Shown: positions 27,592-35,120 of the stretch, one piece after another | How positions within the stretch are numbered: position 1 is the first letter of the stretch | How the letters are laid out: each line of letters begins with the position of its first letter | Origin: Vibrio lentus | GTDB lineage: Bacteria; Pseudomonadota; Gammaproteobacteria; Enterobacterales; Vibrionaceae | Direction: 5' to 3' | Length of the DNA stretch: 64,000 nucleotides | Assembly (NCBI RefSeq): GCF_030409755.1 | Contig: NZ_JAUFQE010000001.1 | Coordinates: forward strand, 744,001 to 808,000 | Made by a program: the position numbers and the translations under genes | The notes under the pieces: model-generated | Told to the model about the DNA's origin: nothing | Databases searched by the model: none | Seen by the model: the letters and a program-made list of their open reading frames with translations, nothing else

Positions 27592-28644
27592 TTCTCTAAG
27601 TAAAATTCGACTTTTAATATAATAGTTCATGCGAACCGATATCCAAAATGCAGGGCTGATACCTGATGGATTATCGCTTGCTGCTGCTTGGATCTCTTCA
27701 TCAGCCCAAACACCAAGTGGCTTATATGATGCAGAGTCTCTAACGGTATGCTTTGCGGCTCTTACATATCCACCATTGTTTCGACGGTATCTTTTATAAG
27801 TGAATGATTTTCCGTCTAGAGAAGCAATATCAACTCTAGGTACAAAAGTGCCGCCTTTCATTTCAATTTGCTCGGTGTTAATTGAAACGTAGTCCCCATA
27901 TTTGATTGGGAACTCTTCACTGATACCCTGATAGATATCTTCTTCCCAGACCCTAAATTCACCAGCAATATCTTCGCCACCAGTTTGTGCAACATTCGAT
28001 GGGAAACTAGTGCAGAGCATCACAACGGCCTCTATTTTGTCTGCAAATAACTCCGTACCTGAGCACGCTTCAATGAAAGTATCAACAACATCATTAATGT
28101 CTTTCTTTCGTACGAATTCAGCATCTAGGATTACATAGAGTTTACAGCTTTCGTTTAGGTTACTTGCTATAGGAGTTAGGTAATATTCAACTTCTTCGTC
28201 ACTTAAATCATATGGCAATCTAACTGCAAGGAAGTCAGTCCTAGCAGAAGCACTTCTTACGAACTCTTCAACGTCTTCGAACCTGCCATCATCATCTTCA
28301 TACAAGTGAACCATAGGGACGATGTTCAAGTCACAATGAAGGTCAAAAAGAAAATACTGCCACTCTTTAAAACCATTGTGTTCTGATAACAATTGCTCAA
28401 TTTGAGGATTGATATATTTTTCATTTGTACTCAAGTCAAGTATAAATGGCCGCTTGTTTTGAATTTCTGCAATTTGCTTCATACGACGATAGATATCGCC
28501 ATCAGGTGCTTTTTTCGTTTTTCTCGATTTAGTTAGTTCGTAAATTGGCAAAATCTTCGAAAAGTCATCATCATTGATGTGCTCAAAACAGCGAAGTTCG
28601 CCATCTCTAGTCTTTATGATAGGGAAATAGACAAATTCACTCAT
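27568..28644 (-). CDS. Beta family protein (T4 beta protein-like / sce7725-like)
   Basis: The 358-residue product opens FVYFPIIKTRDGELRCFEHI and continues with ILPIYELTKSR, the pattern of the Beta_protein family (Y-x-P-I-x-K-x-x-x-x-E-L). The second half has LYVILDAEFVRKKDIN and PRVDIASLDGKSF, consistent with a TIM-barrel-like fold. Its start overlaps the stop of the ImmA/IrrE gene (ATGA), so it is translationally coupled. It is tail to tail with the sce7726-like gene. The family has no firmly known biochemical activity. Confidence 0.65.
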   Translation of the reverse strand: MSEFVYFPIIKTRDGELRCFEHINDDDFSKILPIYELTKSRKTKKAPDGDIYRRMKQIAEIQNKRPFILDLSTNEKYINPQIEQLLSEHNGFKEWQYFLFDLHCDLNIVPMVHLYEDDDGRFEDVEEFVRSASARTDFLAVRLPYDLSDEEVEYYLTPIASNLNESCKLYVILDAEFVRKKDINDVVDTFIEACSGTELFADKIEAVVMLCTSFPSNVAQTGGEDIAGEFRVWEEDIYQGISEEFPIKYGDYVSINTEQIEMKGGTFVPRVDIASLDGKSFTYKRYRRNNGGYVRAAKHTVRDSASYKPLGVWADEEIQAAASDNPSGISPAFWISVRMNYYIKSRILLRELDDSPLQ

Positions 28645-29183
28645 AGATTATGTCCATCATAACCAAGAACTTTGGCTCTAATTCGAACAGCATGAGAAGA
28701 CACTTGGAAGTGCATAGCAACATCTTCAACCTTTGACGATACGTTGGCTATGAATTTATTGAAAGCATCTTTAGGCATCAATAGTGACGCTGCAAAATCA
28801 TTTGCCTCGGCTTCCATCCAGTTTGTTTCCCCATTTCTAAAAAAAGTTGTATCTTCGAAACAGTCACTGTTAGCGGCATGCCGTATGCGGTGTGCAATTT
28901 CGTGAGCTATCGTAAATCTTTGTCTATGCGGATGGTGTAGTGAATTAACGGTCATTACCCAACTACCTGACTTTTTCTCTTTCTTAAGTGAACCTGATTC
29001 TTCATCTTGCATTGGTTCATATCTAACGGCAATCCCTAGATGTCTGGCCAATTCAGATACATTGACAGGATCAGTCTCCAACCCTTTATCTTCAGCAAGT
29101 GCTATTAGATGTTCAGGTGTAGACAAATCTTCAAATTCTGTAGTCGCCTGAGTTTTTCTACCAGATTTTCTAACGAATGCCAT
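28641..29183 (-). CDS. ImmA/IrrE family metallopeptidase
   Basis: The 180-residue protein contains FTIAHEIAHRIRHAAN near residue 88, the HExxH zinc motif, and then EAEANDFAASLLMPKDAF near 125, which supplies the third-ligand region. ImmA/IrrE proteases cut regulators such as phage repressors or stress repressors and are common next to HTH regulators in mobile elements. Here the partner is not an HTH protein but a Beta-family protein. It directly follows the membrane protein gene with no spacing. A C-terminal helix with SSHAVRIRAKVLG may be a small DNA-binding or partner-binding part. Confidence 0.82.
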   Translation of the reverse strand: MAFVRKSGRKTQATTEFEDLSTPEHLIALAEDKGLETDPVNVSELARHLGIAVRYEPMQDEESGSLKKEKKSGSWVMTVNSLHHPHRQRFTIAHEIAHRIRHAANSDCFEDTTFFRNGETNWMEAEANDFAASLLMPKDAFNKFIANVSSKVEDVAMHFQVSSHAVRIRAKVLGYDGHNL

Positions 29184-29846
29184 CTATTGTTCCTTTTTGA
29201 CAAGTAGAGTTTCTTTGCCTTCTGATTCGGCTGTGTCTAATTTAGCAACACGTTCCGAAATGACCTTTATTTGTTGGCGTAGGGTTTGGTTTTCTGTTTC
29301 TAAAAGTTGTAATCGTTCTAGAGCTTCATCCACAGTTCCTAATGACCTCTCAAAATCACCAGCAGTAGCATTCAGATCGCTTTGCACGACTCGAAGGCGT
29401 GATTCCGCTTCATTCTCAACCTTTGTGTTAAGTACGTGATTAAATGTATCACTATGCATATATTTTTTTGTGATTTCTTCGGCTTTTTCTTCAGATGTAC
29501 TTTTGATGTAAATTACTGATATTGCAGCAATCAAACCGTTAATGGCTATAAGGAAAGTGATAATCGTTTGATAAAAGCCCGTTTGAAATGACCACACATC
29601 CTTGAGGCTTATCAATGTTCCGTTTTTTACTAGCTCACCAACAATGTGAGATGTGAACGGGTCGTTGATATTGTTGGCATTAGCAAGTGCAACAGAGTCT
29701 GCATACCCAAGATAAGAGAGCAATGATGGTGACGGCAAACATACAAGCAGCGCTAAAAGCACAATGCAAAAAAGTAAGCACGTGATCAGGCTTACAAAAA
29801 ATATTGTTTTATAGATGTTAGGGCTTGAGGAAGGCGCGTCTGGCAT
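29184..29846 (-). CDS. Two-helix membrane protein with cytoplasmic coiled coil
   Basis: The 220-residue protein has a first membrane helix near residues 15-37 (TIFFVSLITCLLFCIVLLAL), a short extracytoplasmic loop, and a second near residues 90-112 (TIITFLIAINGLIAAISVIY). A cytoplasmic charged coiled coil then runs to the end (RLRVVQSDLNATAGDFERSL and following). It is not recognised as a family. It is the promoter-proximal gene of an operon with ImmA/IrrE and the Beta protein and may be the membrane effector or anchor of that module; this is inference. Confidence 0.65.
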   Translation of the reverse strand: MPDAPSSSPNIYKTIFFVSLITCLLFCIVLLALLVCLPSPSLLSYLGYADSVALANANNINDPFTSHIVGELVKNGTLISLKDVWSFQTGFYQTIITFLIAINGLIAAISVIYIKSTSEEKAEEITKKYMHSDTFNHVLNTKVENEAESRLRVVQSDLNATAGDFERSLGTVDEALERLQLLETENQTLRQQIKVISERVAKLDTAESEGKETLLVKKEQ

Positions 29847-30050
29847 GCTTCAAATTCATTAGTTAAAGTAGGTTTATCATACTATATAACTGTTTAATAA
29901 GGAATAATTAGCCGTGGTTTGGCATTATAGAATCCAGTATGCTTTTTATGAAAGAAATATGCCTTGCATCACAAATAGTTATATTGCTAAAGATATCATT
30001 AAATAGAACTCGGTTAATAACCGCCCCAACTGAGTGTCTCTCTGGGCATT

Positions 30051-30533
30051 TTATTGCTTAGACTGTTCAAAGCTAGCATCAAGTGCAATTGTCGATTGAT
30101 ATAATGGAGTCTTTATGTCTCTAAACACTACCCTCAGCTCCTCTTGAGACCGTGCAACAAAGACAACTCGCACATTCTCTACCGAGCGAACGGTCAACAA
30201 TGACCGTAACCATCCTGCAAAATGAGTATCTTTCAAAGCATCGACGCCATGAAGCCAAAGCCATTTAGGGTGTTCACTTTGCTCTATCGCTTCTTTAAGA
30301 TCTTCAGACTCAGCATATAAGTCGGTAAGTTCAACTAAATCAATACTGATAACCGTAATACCAAGTGACTCGTTAATTCGATTGATTTCATCGACTACGG
30401 AAGAATCGAGTTGTTCATCAAGAACATGAAGCCTTAGTATCTGTAGCTCCCAGATACCTCTGACGTAACGCTCTAAGCCTAGATCGTAATCATTGAAGTT
30501 GAACTCTATGCTATCTAAGGTTGGTGCTTGCAT
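30051..30533 (-). CDS. Hypothetical protein, possible toxin partner of DUF2384 protein
   Basis: The 160-residue acidic protein is not recognised. A central WLWLHGVDALKDTHFAGWL followed by VRVVFVARSQEELRVVFRD resembles a Walker-B-like strand and downstream strand of a P-loop fold, but no Walker A motif is present. It lies 28 bp downstream of the DUF2384-like gene in the same direction, the position expected for a toxin in antitoxin-first modules. No similarity to RES-type toxins was noticed. Confidence 0.6.
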   Translation of the reverse strand: MQAPTLDSIEFNFNDYDLGLERYVRGIWELQILRLHVLDEQLDSSVVDEINRINESLGITVISIDLVELTDLYAESEDLKEAIEQSEHPKWLWLHGVDALKDTHFAGWLRSLLTVRSVENVRVVFVARSQEELRVVFRDIKTPLYQSTIALDASFEQSKQ

Positions 30534-30561
30534 TGAATTGCCCTAATTTCTATAACATTAG

Positions 30562-30765
30562 TTAAGATAAATCACCAAGCTCAATTCTATTAATGACTTC
30601 CAGTACTTTGTGGTATCCCTGCGGTGTGTCTAGAACATATAGCGGTGTTTCATTATTGAAGACAACTTTCGATGTTGTGAGCCATTCTTCTACCATTTGT
30701 CTGTTACCATCAAATAGCTTGAGCAACCTTACTCTTATGTTCTCATCAATATGTTCAATTTTCAT
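30562..30765 (-). CDS. Small DUF2384 (ParS/MbcA-type) antitoxin-like protein
   Basis: From the ATG at 30765, which has AGGAG about seven bases upstream, the product has 67 residues. It matches the toxin-binding domain of the Xre-MbcA-ParS family: MVEEWLTTSKVVFNNETPLYV followed by a GYHKVLEVINRI helix. Unlike most such antitoxins it lacks an N-terminal Xre DNA-binding domain. A perfect 18-bp palindrome sits just upstream and may be the operator. A longer start at 30804 would run through that palindrome and is less likely. Confidence 0.65.
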   Translation of the reverse strand: MKIEHIDENIRVRLLKLFDGNRQMVEEWLTTSKVVFNNETPLYVLDTPQGYHKVLEVINRIELGDLS

Positions 30766-30784
30766 GTGTTGCTCCTTTGGTTTA

Positions 30785-30802
30785 GGCGAGGCTAGCCTCG
30801 CC
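30785..30802. promoter_or_regulatory. Perfect 18-bp palindrome upstream of the DUF2384 gene
   Basis: GGCGAGGCTAGCCTCGCC is fully self-complementary without a loop. It lies 20 bases before the preferred ATG and has no T run, so an operator is more likely than a terminator. Confidence 0.65.
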
Positions 30803-30970
30803 AATTCAATAATCCTTAATTAACTGATAAATCTTGCAGAAGATCGAAATCGCGTAATTTAAGTATTCCTATTTGGATGTTATATCGTCGATAACACATA
30901 CCCAACTAACGTAAAAAAAACTCACAGATGATCCTCTAAGCTTTTCGTTATTCATCACAATAGGAGAGAC

Positions 30971-32842
30971 CTATTTCAATAGATTATTTTGAATATCATT
31001 GCTGTTTAATATGTTTGTCGTCACGCTCTTCAAGCTTGGACACAAACCTAGCTTGATCTGAATATTAAAAGCAAATTTGATGCTCATTAAGTAATCACTA
31101 GAGCTAGGGATCGGTAAATCTGTGAGCTTTGCGAAAAATTGATTTTGCTTCTCCACATACTTACCAAGATCAATTTGAATCACCTTGTCGTCATCAAGAA
31201 TTTTATCATTTTTAAATTTACCTTCGATTACATCTTTACCAAGCATATAACCACGCTCTCTAAGCCTCTCTGAGCGGTTACCTAATAACAACTGCACGAA
31301 ACCTAGGTCACCTTTGAAGCACACAATACAATCGCTACCTGACACGACAACATAGTCAACAAAGCTGCTGATAAAATTATTATACCGACACCTTTCTTCC
31401 ATTTTAGTAAAGTCTGCTTCTTCAAAGATGCTTAGATCTGGGGTTGATTGTGTTCTTAATAACATAGCTTGCTGCTGCTTAAGCTTTTCTACTCTAATAC
31501 ACGCCCTATCTAGCTCTCTAGCTAGAGTCGATATCGCACTAGAGCTACTTACATTTTCTAGCTCGTTTTTTAACTCAGCTACTTTCATATGCTCATTATT
31601 CAGCTCAAGCTCTATATCTGATAGCTGATTCGTGTCAGTTGTTAAGTTAGTACGCCGATGCAACTGCGAGTACTCTATAGATGAAAGGCTATCAACAAGC
31701 AGTTTTTCGACTGGAAGGTAGTTTAGTGAACCATTGCGACCTTGAGTACACCCTCTATTGTCCAAATAGTTTCTACAACGTAGTTTTGGCTGACCTCTAT
31801 TTGGCTTTGCAAAACTCAATGTTCCGCCGCACGTGGCACACTTTAGTAGTCCTGCATACAAGTTTTTACAGTTATGAGATTTAGCTCCTTTCTCATATTT
31901 TGAGAAACTATCCTGGACAATAGCAAAATCTGTCTTGCTTATAGCCGCTGGATAGTAATCTGTAATCAAATCGCCAAGTGGGACTTTTCTGCGTTTTCCT
32001 GATTTATAATCATCAGTCTTTGGCTGAAAAGCACCAATGCATTGCGGCATTTTCCAGTACTTTTCAATTAGTTTAGTGCTCCACGGCCGACCATTGAAGT
32101 TCGAAACACCCTCACTATTGAGTTTCTTAGCAACAGATATTGCTCCCATGCCGTGATCTATTCGCATCTTAAAAATACGTTTCAATACACCTACACTCTC
32201 AGGAATTAGTTCAAACTTTGTTTTACATGGAGAAATCTTCATCCAGGCGGGACAAATAGTAGTTCGTTTTACACCACCTTGACGTTCCAGCTCTCTCTTT
32301 TTGTCAAAAGTCGCACATATTCGATCTGATTTTTGCTGACTTTCCATGTGAGCTAGATGGAATGCAGCAGTAAGCAGTAAGTCACTTCCCATGTCTGTTT
32401 TTTCATCATGATAAACAACAAGATTGAATTTTTGTATCGCAATATCGATTTTATACCGTGCTAACTCGAGGAAAATCATACGAGCCTGACTAGGATCTAG
32501 ACGGCTAATTCTGTCCACAGCTTCAACAACTAAAAGCGAATGAGGTGGGATTTTTCCCTCACGTGCAGCTTGTAAAAATGCTCCTAACCCTGCATTTTCA
32601 CATGTGTTTCGACCCAAATATGCAGACAAGCCTTTGTCTACTATCATTTCGTTAGCAATTTCATACCTATGAAATTTTTCTTGTTGGCCAGCTTTTGTGT
32701 TCAAGTCTTCAACAAACTTCATGCCTCGATCTATCTGTCGACCAATCCCACCACCCTGCTGAGCTTGGGTTAACTTACTTACTCGTGAGTAGATATAAGC
32801 TAGTCTGGCTGATTTATGTATACGTTGATTTATATTATCCAT
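30971..32842 (-). CDS. int: Large serine recombinase (element integrase)
   Basis: The roughly 620-residue protein starts with a resolvase-like catalytic domain: AYIYSRVSKLTQAQQ with the nucleophile Ser, EMIVDKGLSAYLGRN, and VVEAVDRISRLDP. A recombinase domain follows (KMPQCIGAFQPKTDDYKSGK), then a zinc ribbon (CATCGGTL, later LRCRNYLDNRGC). A coiled-coil insertion lies near residues 400-450. This is the layout of integrases of phages and integrative elements. ATG 32842 follows GAGG at the right distance, so it is preferred to a TTG at 32869. It lies beside the right ackA junction, as expected for the gene that inserts the element. Confidence 0.88.
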   Translation of the reverse strand: MDNINQRIHKSARLAYIYSRVSKLTQAQQGGGIGRQIDRGMKFVEDLNTKAGQQEKFHRYEIANEMIVDKGLSAYLGRNTCENAGLGAFLQAAREGKIPPHSLLVVEAVDRISRLDPSQARMIFLELARYKIDIAIQKFNLVVYHDEKTDMGSDLLLTAAFHLAHMESQQKSDRICATFDKKRELERQGGVKRTTICPAWMKISPCKTKFELIPESVGVLKRIFKMRIDHGMGAISVAKKLNSEGVSNFNGRPWSTKLIEKYWKMPQCIGAFQPKTDDYKSGKRRKVPLGDLITDYYPAAISKTDFAIVQDSFSKYEKGAKSHNCKNLYAGLLKCATCGGTLSFAKPNRGQPKLRCRNYLDNRGCTQGRNGSLNYLPVEKLLVDSLSSIEYSQLHRRTNLTTDTNQLSDIELELNNEHMKVAELKNELENVSSSSAISTLARELDRACIRVEKLKQQQAMLLRTQSTPDLSIFEEADFTKMEERCRYNNFISSFVDYVVVSGSDCIVCFKGDLGFVQLLLGNRSERLRERGYMLGKDVIEGKFKNDKILDDDKVIQIDLGKYVEKQNQFFAKLTDLPIPSSSDYLMSIKFAFNIQIKLGLCPSLKSVTTNILNSNDIQNNLLK

Positions 32843-33108
32843 TTCATTCCTCACATTGCTCTGCGTCAATTTGAATACATTTCAACAATTAACACATGCA
32901 CCGTCAATAAACAAACAAGTGAAAATCGTAAAAAAATTAAGAAAAAGTCCAATAAAATCATATATATAATAAAATAGAATATTATAAGGCATGAATCTTT
33001 GAATATTTTAAAAGTGAATATTCATGCAAACGAAAACCTACTAAGAAGAGATAACTACCCTTTAACTCTATAAATATCACTTACCTCACTTTCTTTTAGA
33101 TAAAAAAA

Positions 33109-33130
33109 AGCCGCTGAAAATCAGCGGCTT
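33109..33130 (-). terminator. Element-supplied terminator after ackA
   Basis: AAGCCGCTGA pairs with TCAGCGGCTT, followed in the ackA direction by a run of eight T. It replaces the native ackA terminator left at 15464-15492. Confidence 0.85.
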
Positions 33131-33150
33131 AATCTACAATTTAATAAGAA

Positions 33151-34356
33151 CTATTTAGTACTGTTTAGCAAAGCTACTGATTGCTGTACGATAACGAATT
33201 CTTCATTAGTTGGAATAACCATTGCTACTGCGCCAAGCATTTCAGATTTAGCGATGATGCCTTCAGCGCCAAAGCGAGCTGCTTCGTTACCAGCTACATC
33301 TTCAACAAAACCAAGAATCTTAAGGTTGCTTAGGATCTCACGGCGAATTGGTAGTGAGTTCTCACCAATACCACCGGTGAAGATGATGCCATCTAAAGAA
33401 TCTAGCGTTGCAAGGTAAGAAGCAACGTATTTAGCTACGCGGTAAGTAAACACCTCAAAAGCCAGTTTCGCGCCTTCGTGGCCCTCTTCCATTGCTTCTA
33501 AAATGCCACGAGCATCGCTCGTAAGACCAGACACGCCTAGGAAGCCAGACTCCTTGTTTAGAGAGTTGAATACTTGCTCTTGTGACCAACCTTTCTTAAG
33601 TAGGTACTCGATGATACCTGGGTCTAAGTCACCACAACGTGTGCCCATCATAAGGCCTGAAAGCGGTGTGAAGCCCATTGAGGTATCAACACTGTTACCA
33701 TCTTTGATAGCACATACTGAAGCGCCATTACCTAGGTGAACAGAGATGAAACTAGATTCTTCAACTGGCTTGTTGACCATTTTCGCTGCTTCACGGCTAA
33801 CGAAGTAGTGGCTAGTACCGTGGAAACCGTAACGACGAACGCCAAAGTCTGTGTATAGCTCTTTTGCGATGGCACCCGTAAATGCACGTTGTGGCATTGT
33901 TTGGTGGAAAGCAGTATCAAACACAGCGAACTGAGGTAGAGAAGGGAAAGCTTCAATCGCAGCACGGATACCAATAGCACCTGCTGGGTTATGAAGTGGA
34001 GCGAGATCAGACAGGCTTTCAATCTCATTCGTTACTTCTTCAGTAATACGAACAGTCTGAGTGAACTTTTCGCCACCATGAACGATACGGTGACCGATAG
34101 CTACGATATCTGCCGTGAAGCCTAGGTCTTCCATCAAGCCTACCAACTTGCCAATGGCAATTTTGTGGTGGTTACCCTCACCTTGAATAGCAATTTCTGT
34201 TTTCTGACCTTGATACTTCCAGCTCATGCGAGCATCTTCAAGACCAAAACACTCCCCTAAGCCACTTAATACTGCGTCACCAGAAACAGAATCGATGACA
34301 GCAAATTTAAGGGAAGAACTACCCGAGTTAATAACCAGAACAAACGAATTAGACAT
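33151..34356 (-). CDS. ackA: Acetate kinase
   Basis: The 401-residue enzyme has the kinase-family phosphate-binding start VLVINSGSSSLKFAVID, GHRIVHGGEKF, FDTAFHQTMPQRAF with the catalytic region, RYGFHGTSHYFVS, and GIGENS near the end. It makes acetyl phosphate from acetate and ATP, or ATP from acetyl phosphate. pta is not adjacent, so it is an orphan copy. The last codons (after about 33191 on the minus strand, VQQSVALLNSTK) appear to come from the inserted element; the native tail QQSVELL lies at 15524. The tail change is conservative, so function is probably kept. Confidence 0.95.
   Translation of the reverse strand: MSNSFVLVINSGSSSLKFAVIDSVSGDAVLSGLGECFGLEDARMSWKYQGQKTEIAIQGEGNHHKIAIGKLVGLMEDLGFTADIVAIGHRIVHGGEKFTQTVRITEEVTNEIESLSDLAPLHNPAGAIGIRAAIEAFPSLPQFAVFDTAFHQTMPQRAFTGAIAKELYTDFGVRRYGFHGTSHYFVSREAAKMVNKPVEESSFISVHLGNGASVCAIKDGNSVDTSMGFTPLSGLMMGTRCGDLDPGIIEYLLKKGWSQEQVFNSLNKESGFLGVSGLTSDARGILEAMEEGHEGAKLAFEVFTYRVAKYVASYLATLDSLDGIIFTGGIGENSLPIRREILSNLKILGFVEDVAGNEAARFGAEGIIAKSEMLGAVAMVIPTNEEFVIVQQSVALLNSTK
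33191..33214. repeat. Right attachment-site repeat (attR candidate) within ackA
   Basis: Matches 15552-15575 at 22 of 24 bases, with 14 identical bases in a row at the left (ATAACGAATTCTTC). On its left lies element sequence and on its right the body of ackA. Confidence 0.75.
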
Positions 34357-35021
34357 TGGATATGGATCCTGTTTCAGTACGAATTTAGTGAAGTTTGCGC
34401 TTCAATTTTAGTTAAGTCTATTATTCAATAATTTTTGAATCTTTCAACTTTTGTTTTGCAAAAACCACCAAATGAACACAATTAAGTTGATCTTAGTCAT
34501 CAATTCATTTCTTTCGAGAACGAAAATTAAAAAATAGTTGAATTAGATGAAGTAAATGCACTTATGAAACTGATAGGTTCATACAAACCACATTGAGAGC
34601 AAAGTCATCTTGTATTGAAATCTTATCCATAAGTCCAATTCATAAACTAAGCCCATAAAGCCCAAAACAAGCTAGCGTTCTACGCTACGACTTAAAAAAT
34701 ACAGCACGACACTTAAATATAGAGCGGTTGGTTACCAATAACCGCGAATAGACTTTAAGGCGTTTCTCTTTGCCTCATAATTTAAAGAGATCACTTATTC
34801 AGCTCGAAAGGTTGAGCAGCTCTTACTTCAAAATTCATTTTCATTTTTCATTATAGCTGTGCATTTCTTTTGCTAGACAGCGAACGACTCCCATACTCCC
34901 TGATTAAATACCCTAAACAACGCCTTAAGCGCATGTGAGTGTGATTGCCATGTGATACGAGGCATTAGCTAAACCTGGGCTTAGAACGTGCTACAGGCGC
35001 GAAAAATAAAATAACAGGCAC
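34357..35021. other. Intergenic region upstream of ackA and downstream of deaD
   Basis: About 665 bases without a credible gene. It contains the ackA promoter region, a small hairpin GCGGTT/AACCGC (34723-34744), and an inverted TTGAT-N7-ATCAA (34487-34503). A small RNA is possible because of the length but nothing specific supports it. Confidence 0.45.
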
Positions 35022-35050
35022 AAAAAAGCCGAGCATTATGCTCGGCTTTT
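35022..35050 (-). terminator. Intrinsic terminator after deaD
   Basis: AGCCGAGCA-TTA-TGCTCGGCT with A and T runs on both sides, just downstream of the deaD stop. Confidence 0.85.
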
Positions 35051-35120
35051 AAATTCACTGTTTAAGCTATTCGTCTATAAGCACTTGGCTTGTAAGCTTC
35101 AGCTTAAAACTAAAGGTTGA

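Noticed and set aside
34487..34503. FNR/CRP-like site upstream of ackA
   Set aside because: The TTGAT and ATCAA halves are seven bases apart, not the four needed for an FNR site.
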